Part shown: positions 17,510 to 27,128 of the stretch, piece after piece
How the letters are laid out: the number at the start of each line of letters is the position of its first letter
How positions within the stretch are numbered: the stretch's first letter is position 1
Assembly: GCF_013106755.1 (NCBI RefSeq)
Contig: NZ_WHPF01000003.1
Coordinates: 248,001 to 312,000, forward strand
DNA from: Limnovirga soli
Lineage (GTDB): Bacteria; Bacteroidota; Bacteroidia; Chitinophagales; Chitinophagaceae
Length of the DNA: 64,000 bases
Direction: 5' to 3'
Notes under the pieces: generated by a model
What the model was told of the DNA's origin: nothing
Databases searched by the model: none
Seen by the model: the letters and a program-made list of their open reading frames with translations, nothing else
Program-made: the position numbers and the translations under genes

Positions 17510-18778
17510 ATGACATTAACTGACTCTCTGGGATTGGCTTACCGCACGGTTAGAAGTAATATTCTTAGAACCGTTATTACTGTTTTTATTATTGCTTTTG
17601 GTATAATGGCCTTAATTGGTATTATTACCGCAATACAAGCCATGAGTGTGAGCTTAAAGGATAGTTTTTCTACCATGGGAGCCAATGGATTTACTATTGC
17701 CTATAAAGAGCGTTTCAGGTTTGGTAACGATAACGAGTCGGAAAAAGTAGATAAAACCAAAAAAGTAAAAAAATCTAATCTTGATAAACCTATTCAGTTA
17801 AGGGAGGCAGAACAATTTAAGGCTGCGTTTAAATACCCCGCTCTGGTTAGTATTGCCTTAAGTGGCCCTGGTGCTAATGAAATAAGGTACAACAGTAAAA
17901 AAACCAACCCTAATGTTAGTGTACGAGGGGGCGATGAAAACTATTTACTGGTAAATGGTTTTTCGGTTGAAGCAGGCAGAAACCTTAACCTGATGGATGT
18001 ACAAACCGGCCGCAATGTATGTTTACTGGGTAGCGATGTAGTAAATAAATTATTTGGCGTTGATAACAAAGCTAAAGCGGTAGACAAAATTGTTAGCGTT
18101 GGTGGCATTCCCTACAGGGTGGTAGGTATTTTAAAAAGCAAAGGTTCCAGTGCCTTTTTAAGGGCCGATAATGTAATTATTACTTCGTACAACAATGTAC
18201 GCCGAATGAGTAATGTATCGCCTTCGTTTGTTATTGGTGTAAATGCGGATGATATGCAATTACTGCCCGGCGCTATTGACGAGGCTACAGCGCTATTTCG
18301 TGGCATTAGAAAATTAACACCGCAGGATGATGAAAATTTTGCCATTGAAAAAAGCGATAAAATTGCAGCCACTTTTTTAAGTTTATTAAGCAGTATACTT
18401 GGTGCCGCAAGTGCCATTGGTTTAATTACACTTTTTAGCGCTGCTATTGGCCTTATGAATATTATGTTGGTGGCCGTAAACGAAAGAACCCGTGAAGTAG
18501 GTTTAATAAAAGCCCTTGGTGGCAAAAAGAAAGATATACGCCAGCAGTTTTTATTCGAATCTACTATTATTAGTTTAATAGGTTCAATAATTGGTATTAT
18601 TCTGGGTGTGCTTATTGGCAATATATTCTCATTGATATTGGGTACCGGTTTTGTTGTACCCTGGGGTTGGGTATTAACAGGCATCATTGTCTGCTCCATT
18701 GTAGGCTTACTAGCCGGTTTGTGGCCTGCTATTAAAGCCTCCAAATTAAATCCAATTACTGCACTGCGGTACGAGTAA
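17510..18778 (+). CDS. MacB/FtsX-type ABC transporter permease
   Basis: 422 residues. An N-terminal transmembrane helix (about 18-42) leads into a periplasmic MacB-PCD domain (about 43-275), followed by three helices of the FtsX domain (about 285-315, 340-365, 380-405). The ELxRxRE-like coupling segment AVNERTREVGLIKALGGKKKDIRQQFLFE and the C-terminal ASKLNPITALRYE are family hallmarks. Such permeases export lipoproteins, peptides or antibiotics with a partner ATPase; none is encoded nearby, so the substrate is unknown. Confidence 0.9.
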   Translation: MTLTDSLGLAYRTVRSNILRTVITVFIIAFGIMALIGIITAIQAMSVSLKDSFSTMGANGFTIAYKERFRFGNDNESEKVDKTKKVKKSNLDKPIQLREAEQFKAAFKYPALVSIALSGPGANEIRYNSKKTNPNVSVRGGDENYLLVNGFSVEAGRNLNLMDVQTGRNVCLLGSDVVNKLFGVDNKAKAVDKIVSVGGIPYRVVGILKSKGSSAFLRADNVIITSYNNVRRMSNVSPSFVIGVNADDMQLLPGAIDEATALFRGIRKLTPQDDENFAIEKSDKIAATFLSLLSSILGAASAIGLITLFSAAIGLMNIMLVAVNERTREVGLIKALGGKKKDIRQQFLFESTIISLIGSIIGIILGVLIGNIFSLILGTGFVVPWGWVLTGIIVCSIVGLLAGLWPAIKASKLNPITALRYE

Positions 18779-18826
18779 TGCATCCCTTTTTTTTGTAGCC
18801 GGGCAATGGTGTAATATGCAGCTTTA

Positions 18827-18846
18827 CTTGCGTCGCACACTTGTGC
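18827..18846 (-). repeat. dispersed repeat, copy 6
   Basis: CTTGCGTCGCACACTTGTGC, one base off the GTAC end. It lies 48 nt after the ABC permease stop. Preceding TTTTTTGTAGCCGGGC and following ATGCATTGG-CAGCAAAAC are flanks shared with other copies. Confidence 0.85.
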
Positions 18847-18946
18847 GTACAGATGCATTGGTCAGCAAAACAGCCAAACAATTCCATAGTACTTTCCTTA
18901 TAATATCAGGAGGTATGGGTTTATCTTTACCCATAAAATAATTATT

Positions 18947-19969
18947 GTGCAATTACAATACTGGCAAACCAATTTACCATTTCAACATCCATTTACCATT
19001 TCTGGTGGCAGAACAAAAACACACCAGCCTGCCTTAATAGTATCCTTACAACTGGGTCGTTTTATGGGTTTTGGCGAAGCTCCGGCTATTACCTATTATA
19101 ATATTACTGTAGAAGAAATGATTGCCGATCTGGAAAAGAAAAAGGCATTGGTAGAGAAATTTGCTTTAACAGATCCGGCAAGGTATTGGCATTACCTGCA
19201 CCATTTGTTTCCACAAAATCCATTTTTGGTATGCGCATTAGATATGGCGTGCTGGGATTTATTTGGACAAATGAAAAACCAGCCAATATATACACTCTGG
19301 GACACCCAATGGCAAAACACACCCATTACCGATTATACTATTGGCATTGACAATATAGAAAATATGGTAGCCAAAATAAAAGCCAAACCCTGGCCCATAT
19401 ATAAAATAAAAGTAGGCACGCCAGATGATATTGCAACCATTACAGCTCTTCGGGAACATACGGATGCTGTTTTTAGGGTAGACGCTAATGCCGGCTGGAC
19501 ACTGGAAGAAGCCCTGCAAAAAATACCTGTTTTAAAAGGCCTTGGCGTTGAACTGGTTGAACAACCTCTGGCCAAAGATAATTGGGCTGATATGGAGATA
19601 TTATACCAGCAATCTGTATTACCACTAATAGCTGATGAAAGTTGTGTTTTTGAAGCCGATGTAGAAAAATGTGCCGGCCATTTTCATGGTATAAATATAA
19701 AGCTTACCAAATGCAGTGGCTTAACACCGGCTTTACGTATGATTGAAAAAGCCAGGGCTTTGCAGCTTACCGTTATGATGGGTTGTATGAACGAAAGTAC
19801 AATTGGCAGTGCAGCCATTGCCCAGTTTTTACCACTGCTGGATTATGTTGATATGGATGGCCCCCTTTTACTGGCAGAAGATATTGCTACCGGCATTAAT
19901 TATGAAGATGGTAAAATAGCTATTTCTAATTATCCCGGATTGGGTATTAGGGTAACAGGGCTGGTGTAG
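18947..19969 (+). CDS. dipeptide epimerase (L-Ala-D/L-Glu epimerase type)
   Basis: 340 residues of the enolase superfamily, muconate-lactonising subgroup. A lid domain (1-115) precedes the TIM barrel. Active-site elements: KIK at 153-155, metal ligands Asp179 (FRVDANAGW), Glu205 (LVEQPL) and Asp230 (IADES), and the second lysine region NIKLTKCSG at 250-258. The family epimerises L-Ala-D-Glu during murein peptide recycling; other dipeptide specificities are possible. The start is GTG at 18947, with no ATG that keeps the N-terminus. A near-consensus TATCTTTA lies at 18922-18929. Confidence 0.88.
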   Translation: MQLQYWQTNLPFQHPFTISGGRTKTHQPALIVSLQLGRFMGFGEAPAITYYNITVEEMIADLEKKKALVEKFALTDPARYWHYLHHLFPQNPFLVCALDMACWDLFGQMKNQPIYTLWDTQWQNTPITDYTIGIDNIENMVAKIKAKPWPIYKIKVGTPDDIATITALREHTDAVFRVDANAGWTLEEALQKIPVLKGLGVELVEQPLAKDNWADMEILYQQSVLPLIADESCVFEADVEKCAGHFHGINIKLTKCSGLTPALRMIEKARALQLTVMMGCMNESTIGSAAIAQFLPLLDYVDMDGPLLLAEDIATGINYEDGKIAISNYPGLGIRVTGLV

Positions 19970-20014
19970 CTATACAATCCCTATTATGTTTTTTTTGCTC
20001 ATTAAAGCTATGCT

Positions 20015-20034
20015 GCACAAGAGTGCGACGCAAG
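20015..20034 (+). repeat. dispersed repeat, copy 7
   Basis: GCACAAGAGTGCGACGCAAG, one base off consensus. It lies between the convergent ends of the epimerase gene and a histidine kinase gene. Confidence 0.85.
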
Positions 20035-20135
20035 GAAAGTTTAATGCATTGTTATAGCTTGGAACAACATTTTAAAATTATTGACTTTGCTTTAAATATT
20101 GTGACACCTTAATTCACTTTGTTGAGTTTTACAAA

Positions 20136-22031
20136 TTATGCCCTTATTAATTTGGGCTTCTTAAATATGAGGGTAACAATAGTGCCGTTATTTATTTCAT
20201 AGGTTAATTTACCGTCTAATTGTTTGGTTAACAGAGATACTAATTGAGTGCCAAAGCCTGTGCCTTTTGCCGTTTCGTTTACCGCTTTACCAATTCCATT
20301 GTCTGAAATTTTTAATTGATATTCTCCTTCTGTACTGGAGTTTGTATTCTGTTCTGTCAAACTGATTTTGATGGCCCCTTTTTCTTTTTCGGTAAAGGCA
20401 TACTTTAATGAGTTGGTTAATAACTCGTTGGTAATAAGGCCAATTGAAATAGCGGTGTCTACATCCAAAATCAATTTAGGCATATCACATTCTACCTTGA
20501 TATGTCCATCGGCATTAAAAGAATCCAGAATGTTTTCACTTAGATTGATAAAATAATCCTGCATTTCAATGGCTGCTAAATTTTCACCCTGATAGAGTTT
20601 TTGATGAATAATACCCATTGAGTGCACCCGGTTTTGGCTGGCTAACATAGCCGATTGTACCGAGGGATCATCAATTTGATTGGATTGTAAGGCCAAAAGA
20701 CTGGATACAACTTCCAGGTTGTTTTTTACCCGATGATGGATTTCTTTTAATAGCAATTCATTTTCTGCATTTCTTGCCGCAAGAGATACCTGCGTTGTTT
20801 TAAGTTGAGCTACCGTTTTTTCAATTTCTTCATTTTTTTCTTTTAAAGCCAAATTGGCTTTTACTTTTATTTTATTGCTTTTATATAATACAAAAGCAAT
20901 AATTGAAAACAAAAGTAAGCCGGCTAATAAAAGCAGTATTTGAGTGGTGGTTTTTGTTTTAATTTCTTCAGCTTCAACTGCTTTTAATCTCATTTGTTCA
21001 TTAAAGCCAATGTTTTGAAAATTAGTAAGTGTTTTTATTTCTTTGCTATTTACAGAATCACTTAAATTTTTAGATAATTGTAAAAAATAAAAGGCGCTGT
21101 CATATTTTTTTTCGTCTTTAAAACTTAATGCAAGTGCAGTGTATGCTTCTTCCATTTCTGGTACATAACTACCCAAAGATCTATAGTTATTTATACCTGC
21201 TTTTGAATAATACAAACTTGAATCAAGCCTGCCAAGTTTTCTATAAGTGTCTGCCAGTGCAAATTCAGTGAGTGCTACATAAAATGTATTATTATTTTTC
21301 TTGAGTAGTTTTAATGCAGCCAGGTAATTGCTTTTTGCATCTTCAAAATTTCCTTTTCTGAATTGTATATCTCCGATTGCTTTATTGGATGCTCCTTTGT
21401 AGTTTTTGTTTTCGATATTACCTTCAATTTGCAAAACAATTTTCTGAAAATACAGCGCAGAATCCAGGACACCCATATTTAAATATGCATTGGCAATATT
21501 ATTGTTTATAGTCCACCTTAAATTAAAATCATTAGTTTCTGTTTCAATTGTTTTTTTTGCTTCTTTTAATTCGGAAAGTTGTTTGTCAAAATTATTTGTA
21601 CGGCCATACAACATAGCAAGGCTATTTTTTATATAGCCTAATAATATGATTCTGTTTGTTTTTGGATCATTGCTGGTAAAATACTTATTAAAAAACGGCG
21701 TGATAATCACATCATTTGCAATGTTTTTATCTTCAATTAATGTATTGGCAATAAGTAATTTACTAAGTGCATTTGCATAGTCTCCGTTGCTCAGTAGTGT
21801 ATATCCAAGGTCGCTTAGTATACTTGCCTGGTAAAATTTTTGATGTAGTTTTTCTGCTATCGAATAAGCAATATCAGCATAATAGATAGAGCTATCTCTA
21901 TTTTTTTCTGAGTATTGTAATGCTAGCGAACAATAATTATTCAAACGAATGGTATCATTTTCAGCGTAGGAAATAGTCCGACAACTTAACAAAATAAATA
22001 AGATTAAAACACAACTTTTAATCTGGTTCAT
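20136..22031 (-). CDS. TPR sensor histidine kinase, HisKA_2 type
   Basis: 631 residues. N-terminal export signal (LFILLSC could also be a lipobox at Cys17), TPR-like repeats over about 35-330, one transmembrane helix at 363-383, a coiled coil to about 420, then a HisKA_2 dimerisation domain with EIHHRVKNNLEVVSSLLALQS (phospho-acceptor His432 or 433) and an HATPase domain with N-box NELLTNSLKYAF (535-546) and ISDNGIGKA (575-583). The sensor part is outside the cytoplasm. It begins 10 nt after the stop of the next kinase upstream, so the two are co-transcribed. No response regulator is nearby. Confidence 0.9.
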   Translation of the reverse strand: MNQIKSCVLILFILLSCRTISYAENDTIRLNNYCSLALQYSEKNRDSSIYYADIAYSIAEKLHQKFYQASILSDLGYTLLSNGDYANALSKLLIANTLIEDKNIANDVIITPFFNKYFTSNDPKTNRIILLGYIKNSLAMLYGRTNNFDKQLSELKEAKKTIETETNDFNLRWTINNNIANAYLNMGVLDSALYFQKIVLQIEGNIENKNYKGASNKAIGDIQFRKGNFEDAKSNYLAALKLLKKNNNTFYVALTEFALADTYRKLGRLDSSLYYSKAGINNYRSLGSYVPEMEEAYTALALSFKDEKKYDSAFYFLQLSKNLSDSVNSKEIKTLTNFQNIGFNEQMRLKAVEAEEIKTKTTTQILLLLAGLLLFSIIAFVLYKSNKIKVKANLALKEKNEEIEKTVAQLKTTQVSLAARNAENELLLKEIHHRVKNNLEVVSSLLALQSNQIDDPSVQSAMLASQNRVHSMGIIHQKLYQGENLAAIEMQDYFINLSENILDSFNADGHIKVECDMPKLILDVDTAISIGLITNELLTNSLKYAFTEKEKGAIKISLTEQNTNSSTEGEYQLKISDNGIGKAVNETAKGTGFGTQLVSLLTKQLDGKLTYEINNGTIVTLIFKKPKLIRA

Positions 22032-22041
22032 TATTATGATT

Positions 22042-24426
22042 TTAAAGTGTTATGATAAATGTTGTTTCTTCTCCTTCTATTGTGTCCACTTTCAACTCCC
22101 CGCCATGAGCTTTAATAATATCATAACTTAAACTAAGGCCCAAACCGGTTCCCTGACCAGTTGGTTTGGTGGTGAAGAAAGGTTGAAAAATTTTATCTAC
22201 TATTTTTTGTGGGATACCATTTCCATTGTCTGATACCCTAATTTCTACTTTATCTCCAGCCTTTTTTGTTGATACGGAAACAGTTGGTATAAAGCTTTCC
22301 CTTTGCTGTTTTTTCTTTTCTGCAACAGCATAAAACGCATTGTTGTACAAATTCAATAACACCCTGCCAATATCCTGCGGAATAATTTGGATGCTGCCCA
22401 ATGTTTCATCAAAATGGGTTATTATTTCCGCATTAAAATTTTTGTCTTTTGCCCTTAGTCCATGGTAGGAGAGCCTTAGGTATTCATCGGCCAAACCATT
22501 GATATTAGTGAGTTCTTTTGTACCAGTCATTTGTCTGGAATGCTGTAGCATGCCTTTTACAATGGCTTCGGCACGTTTGCCATGGTGGTTTATTTTTTCT
22601 GAATTTAAATCAATATCATCAGCAATGGATTTTACTTCCTCCATATTTCCCTTTACAATTTCATCTTTTAAATCTGCAATCAATTCCTTGTTTAATTCTG
22701 AAAAATTATTCACGAAGTTTAAAGGGTTTTGTATTTCATGTGCAATGCCCGCAGTAAGCTCTCCCAGAGAAGCCATTTTCTCCTGCTGAATTAGCTGAGC
22801 CTGCATTGCCTTTAGTTCAGATAAGGTGCTTTCCACTTTAAGTTTTTCTTCCTGCAACAAGAGGTTTGCCTTACGCTTATGCTGGTTGCTTTTGTATTGA
22901 ATAATTGCTATGATTATTACCGCCAATACAATTATTCCAAGTGCAGCGATAGCAAAATATTGCTGATTTTTTATTCGTTGTGCATCAGCGTCTTTTTTAT
23001 CCTGATCAGCTTTGGTAACCGCTTCTTTTTTGTCAAATTCAAATTGCATCTGCGACTGCACTATTTTTTTGGTATTCTCTTCATTGTATAAACTATCGTG
23101 GTAGGTAATGTATAATTTATAATGCTCTAAAGCCTGTTCAAAATTATGCAGGGTGCTGTCTAAAACCACCAGGTTCTTATAAGCATTTTGTATATGAGCA
23201 ATATTGCCTATTTCTTTTGCAAGTGCCAAGCCTTTGCTAAGGTAATCCAGTGCAGTAGCTGATTTTTTTTGTTTAGTGTACACATTTCCTATTTCAATAT
23301 AGGCTTCTGTCATACCTGCTTTATTGCCTAACTCTTTTTGAAGCTTTAATGCGTTTACATAATTTTTTAAAGCTTCTTCATAATTTTCTTTATCACCATA
23401 AATAACACCAATATTAAAATAAGCTTCAGCTATTCCCCCCTTATCACCAATTTCCTGTGTTATTTTTAAACAAGTCAACTGACTCTTTAATGCTTCAGTA
23501 TAATTTTTCTGGTAAATGTAAATAACAGCAATATTATTATAAGACCTTGCAATTGATGCCTTATCGCCTATTTTTTCCTGTATTTTTAATGCCTTAAAAT
23601 GATAGTTTAGCGCTTCAGGGTAATTCCTTAGGTTCCCATGAATAATCCCTATGTTGCCGTATAATATTGCGCAGCTTGCCTTATCTCCCAACTCTTCATC
23701 TATTTTCAAAGCAGCTAAATAACTTTTCAGCGCTTCAGGGTAATTACCCTGATCCTCATAAACAAGGCCTATGTTATTATAACAATCAGCTATGCCTTTT
23801 TTATTGCCTATTTCCTTTCTTATTTTTAAAGAAGCTAAATCATATTTCAACGATAGTGTACTATTACCCTGATCATAATAAATAAGCCCAATATTACTGT
23901 ACGAAGTGGCAATTCCTGCTTTGTCATCTATTTCTGTTCTGATTTTTAAAGAGGCAAAATTGTTTTTTAATGCTTCCTCATAATTGCCCTGTTGCCTGTA
24001 AATAAGCCCAATGTTATTGTAGGCTTTTGACTTTAAATTTAAAGCTTCAGATGCGGCAGGTGTATTTCCTCGTCCTGAATTTGTTGAAATAAGGTCATCG
24101 TATATTTTTAATGCATCCAGGCTATTTTTTAAAGCTTCATCATAAGCTCCAAGTTTCATGGTTGCTACACCTTTCCATAAAAAAGAAGTAGCTACACCAA
24201 TTTTATAATTTGTTTTTGTAGCCAATTCAAAAGCCTTATTGGCAAAATATACTGCTGAATCCGGATCATTGTTTCTTAATTGATAGGCAAGCCAGTTAAG
24301 GGTATTTATTCTTGTGGTATCTACTTTGGTTGATTGTAAAACTTTGGTAAGGGAGTCAATTGTGTTATTCTGGGAATAGCATTGCATGGAACCTATGATA
24401 CATAGAATAATAATAATCTTTCTCAT
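22042..24426 (-). CDS. TPR sensor histidine kinase, HisKA type
   Basis: 794 residues. Signal peptide (MRKIIIILCIIGSMQCYSQ), then about ten TPR units of almost exactly 40 residues each (repeated motif YNNIGLIY...GNYEEALK), a transmembrane helix at about 490-510, a coiled coil, HisKA with LGELTAGIAHEIQNPLNFVNN (His563) and an HATPase domain with DNGNGIP and GTGLGLSLSYDI. The open frame extends to 24477, but ATG 24426 starts a proper signal peptide. Its kinase half is nearly identical to that of the next gene (24675-26891), which points to duplication. Forty-residue spacing is the type seen in extended protein-binding TPR superhelices. Confidence 0.9.
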   Translation of the reverse strand: MRKIIIILCIIGSMQCYSQNNTIDSLTKVLQSTKVDTTRINTLNWLAYQLRNNDPDSAVYFANKAFELATKTNYKIGVATSFLWKGVATMKLGAYDEALKNSLDALKIYDDLISTNSGRGNTPAASEALNLKSKAYNNIGLIYRQQGNYEEALKNNFASLKIRTEIDDKAGIATSYSNIGLIYYDQGNSTLSLKYDLASLKIRKEIGNKKGIADCYNNIGLVYEDQGNYPEALKSYLAALKIDEELGDKASCAILYGNIGIIHGNLRNYPEALNYHFKALKIQEKIGDKASIARSYNNIAVIYIYQKNYTEALKSQLTCLKITQEIGDKGGIAEAYFNIGVIYGDKENYEEALKNYVNALKLQKELGNKAGMTEAYIEIGNVYTKQKKSATALDYLSKGLALAKEIGNIAHIQNAYKNLVVLDSTLHNFEQALEHYKLYITYHDSLYNEENTKKIVQSQMQFEFDKKEAVTKADQDKKDADAQRIKNQQYFAIAALGIIVLAVIIIAIIQYKSNQHKRKANLLLQEEKLKVESTLSELKAMQAQLIQQEKMASLGELTAGIAHEIQNPLNFVNNFSELNKELIADLKDEIVKGNMEEVKSIADDIDLNSEKINHHGKRAEAIVKGMLQHSRQMTGTKELTNINGLADEYLRLSYHGLRAKDKNFNAEIITHFDETLGSIQIIPQDIGRVLLNLYNNAFYAVAEKKKQQRESFIPTVSVSTKKAGDKVEIRVSDNGNGIPQKIVDKIFQPFFTTKPTGQGTGLGLSLSYDIIKAHGGELKVDTIEGEETTFIITL

Positions 24427-24613
24427 GGCAATAATTAATGTTAATTGAATAATATACAATGCAGTTAAAAAATGCAATTCTTATAATACAGCCTAATATT
24501 TTTTATTAAACAATCACCTGTTCTTTAGTCAGCTTCGTTGTTAAGCATTTGCTGCTTAGTCACGCAAATACCTTACTTGTACGTCCTGTTCTTTGCTTAG
24601 CTGCATTAATACA

Positions 24614-24633
24614 GTACAAGTGTGCGACGCAAG
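24614..24633 (+). repeat. dispersed repeat, copy 8
   Basis: GTACAAGTGTGCGACGCAAG, exact consensus, 41 nt beyond the stop of the minus-strand kinase gene at 24675. A degenerate second copy may be present near 24560-24582 (TTACTTGTACG). The rest of the 248-nt gap shows nothing else. Confidence 0.9.
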
Positions 24634-24674
24634 TAAAGTTTAATCTATATTCTTAAGCTTGGTACAAAAACTAT

Positions 24675-26891
24675 TTAACCCACCGGGAACTGCATGATAA
24701 ATGTTGATCCTTCACCTTCTTTACTTTCCACTTTTATTTCTCCATTATGTGCTTTTACAATATCATAGCTCAAACTCAATCCTAATCCGGTTCCCTGTCC
24801 AGTTGGTTTTGTTGTAAAGAAAGGCTGAAATATTTTATCAACGATTTTTTGAGGGATACCATTGCCATTATCTCTTACTTTAATTTCTATTTTATCTCCA
24901 ATCTTTTTTGTTGATACAGAAACTGTTGGTGTAAAGCTTTCAGGTTGTTGTTTCTTCTTTTCACCAACGGCATAAAAAGCATTATTGTACAAATTCAACA
25001 AAACCCTTCCTATATCCTGTGGAATAAGAAGGATGCTGCCAATTGTTTCATTAAAATCGGTAATTATTTCCGCATTAAAATTTTTGTCTTTTGCTCTTAA
25101 CCCATGATAGGAAAGCCTTAGATATTCATCTGCCAGTGCGTTGATATTAGTGGGTTCCTTTACGCCACTGCTGGTTCGGCTATGTTGTAACATACCTTTT
25201 ACAATGGCTTCTGCACGTTTGCCATGGTGGTTTATTTTTTCTTCGTTTTGCCTTAAATCATTGGCAATGGCTTTTGCATCCTGCCAGTTTTGTTTTTCTA
25301 TTAATTCATTTAATTCTTCAACCAATTCTGTATTTAATTCTGAGAAATTGTTTACGAAATTTAGCGGATTTTGAATTTCATGTGCAATGCCAGCAGTGAG
25401 CTCTCCTAATGAAGCCATTTTTTCTGATTGGATAAGTTGGGATTGGGTGGCTTTAAGTTGTGTCATAGCATTTTCTATTTCTGCGGTACTTTTTTTCAGG
25501 GCTGCATTGGCTTTTTGTTTATTTCTAAATCCGATAAAAGCTACAAATGCTAGCACCAATGTTAATCCCAGTCCAATAATTAGTGCCAGTTGTTTGGCAT
25601 TGGCAATATCATCTTTTGCTTTTTGTTCAGCTTTTTGTACCTGTTCTTTTTTCTCAAATTCAAACGACATGGAGAGTTGGGTAGTTTTTCTAATGTTATT
25701 ATTGCTGCGTACAGAATCGGAAATCACCGCTGCTTTTTTGTAAGTGTCTAGTGCCCTTACATATTTGCCGGTTTTTTCATAACACTCTGATAATTCTTTA
25801 TACAGTTTTCCTGTGGCATCCGTATACATATCCGTTTCTTCTATTGATGAAAACCCTTTTTCGAAAAATGGAATGGCTTCTTTCCATTTTTCCTGTAATC
25901 GTAAAACCGCACCCATGGATGTATATGCCTGAAATATATTTAAGGGTTGGGCTGCAGCATCTGCCAGTACAATTGCTTTTTTTGACAATGATTCAGCCCC
26001 TTGCCATTGGCGCATATTGGCCAATGCTACTGAAGCTTTTGACAAGCTGGCTGCCTGTATACCCTGGTCTCCCAAACTTTCCCCTAAAGCAGCAGCTTTA
26101 GTGGAAAAATCGTAGGACTTTTGCCATTTACCCTGGGCATTATATAAAACTGCCAGATTGGAGTAATTGTATAATTCAACATTGTTAAGGCTATTTTCTT
26201 TTGCGATTTTTATTGCCTGCAGATAAACCTGTTCTGCTTTTGCTGTATCGCCTATATTTTCATAAGTGTTTCCGATGTTGGTTAGGGTATAAGCCTGATT
26301 AATAAGGTCTTTTTGTTCTTCGGCTATGCTTAAGGCCTTTTGTTGGTAATATAGCGCCCTTGAAAAATTGGATTGTTGCTGATAACCGATACCTAAATTC
26401 GAATAGGTGCCAGCCAACCTTTCCTTATTGTTGTTTGCCAGGAAAATACGGAGTGCTTTTTCGTAGAAATTGATGGATGAATCATATTTACTTTGCATGC
26501 CTAACAGCATGCCTGTATTTGAGTATAGGTCAGCAAAATCAGCAGAGTCTTTTGATGGCTTTATGAATTGCGACAAATAACTTACTTGTTCCGAAGCGGC
26601 TTTAAAATCGCCCTTATAGCAATAATTGATGATTAATCTTTGCCTGGTGTCTATTTCTGCACCGTATAAATTGTATTTTTTTATGCCTTCCAGATTCTTT
26701 AGGCATATGGCTATAGAAGAGTCCAGATTAACATTAGTATATGCAATTGATTTTTTTACCATTAACCAGATTCTTCCGGTATCAGTTGTTGCTTTGCTAA
26801 TTAAGATATTTAAACTGTCTATTTTGGCATTTTGGGTATATCCGCTTAGCGCAAAACAAAAAATAAGCATAGATAGGGCGAATGATTTCAT
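24675..26891 (-). CDS. TPR sensor histidine kinase, HisKA type (paralogue)
   Basis: 738 residues. Signal peptide ending SGYTQ, TPR repeats over about 120-390, transmembrane helix 435-455, coiled coil, HisKA with LGELTAGIAHEIQNPLNFVNN (His504), HATPase with DNGNGIP and GTGLGLSLSYDI near the C-terminus. The kinase half matches the neighbouring kinase over some 240 residues with few changes, while the TPR sensor halves differ, so the pair likely reads different inputs into similar outputs. No receiver domain or response regulator is adjacent. Confidence 0.9.
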   Translation of the reverse strand: MKSFALSMLIFCFALSGYTQNAKIDSLNILISKATTDTGRIWLMVKKSIAYTNVNLDSSIAICLKNLEGIKKYNLYGAEIDTRQRLIINYCYKGDFKAASEQVSYLSQFIKPSKDSADFADLYSNTGMLLGMQSKYDSSINFYEKALRIFLANNNKERLAGTYSNLGIGYQQQSNFSRALYYQQKALSIAEEQKDLINQAYTLTNIGNTYENIGDTAKAEQVYLQAIKIAKENSLNNVELYNYSNLAVLYNAQGKWQKSYDFSTKAAALGESLGDQGIQAASLSKASVALANMRQWQGAESLSKKAIVLADAAAQPLNIFQAYTSMGAVLRLQEKWKEAIPFFEKGFSSIEETDMYTDATGKLYKELSECYEKTGKYVRALDTYKKAAVISDSVRSNNNIRKTTQLSMSFEFEKKEQVQKAEQKAKDDIANAKQLALIIGLGLTLVLAFVAFIGFRNKQKANAALKKSTAEIENAMTQLKATQSQLIQSEKMASLGELTAGIAHEIQNPLNFVNNFSELNTELVEELNELIEKQNWQDAKAIANDLRQNEEKINHHGKRAEAIVKGMLQHSRTSSGVKEPTNINALADEYLRLSYHGLRAKDKNFNAEIITDFNETIGSILLIPQDIGRVLLNLYNNAFYAVGEKKKQQPESFTPTVSVSTKKIGDKIEIKVRDNGNGIPQKIVDKIFQPFFTTKPTGQGTGLGLSLSYDIVKAHNGEIKVESKEGEGSTFIMQFPVG

Positions 26892-27026
26892 CTGAAGTTT
26901 TCTTTAATTGTGGCAGGTAACGGAACGATACTATGTATAGGCAAAATACAAATAACAATCCATAAAAAGTGGGCTTATTATAATTGGTTGCGGCGCAATG
27001 GTTTTATTGTTGCCAATCATGCTGCC

Positions 27027-27046
27027 GTACAAGAGTGCGACGCAAG
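27027..27046 (+). repeat. dispersed repeat, copy 9
   Basis: GTACAAGAGTGCGACGCAAG, exact consensus, between divergent genes and 82 nt before the oxidoreductase start. Outer flank TATAGCC and distal GGCTACA can pair. Confidence 0.9.
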
Positions 27047-27128
27047 TATAGCCGCCCTATGTATCTGCAGTTGGCTACATAAAATTTGCCTATATTTAGT
27101 TTACTAATTTTAATTAAAACGATTTGCC

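Noticed and set aside
18112-18858. 248-residue ORF antisense to the ABC permease
   Set aside because: It is the antisense shadow of a well-supported gene and runs into repeat copy 6.
25387-26101. Long plus-strand ORFs opposite the histidine kinase
   Set aside because: Low-complexity antisense shadows of the kinase and TPR coding sequence.
26910-27107. 65-residue ORF in the divergent gap before the oxidoreductase
   Set aside because: It reads through repeat copy 9 and has no recognisable features.
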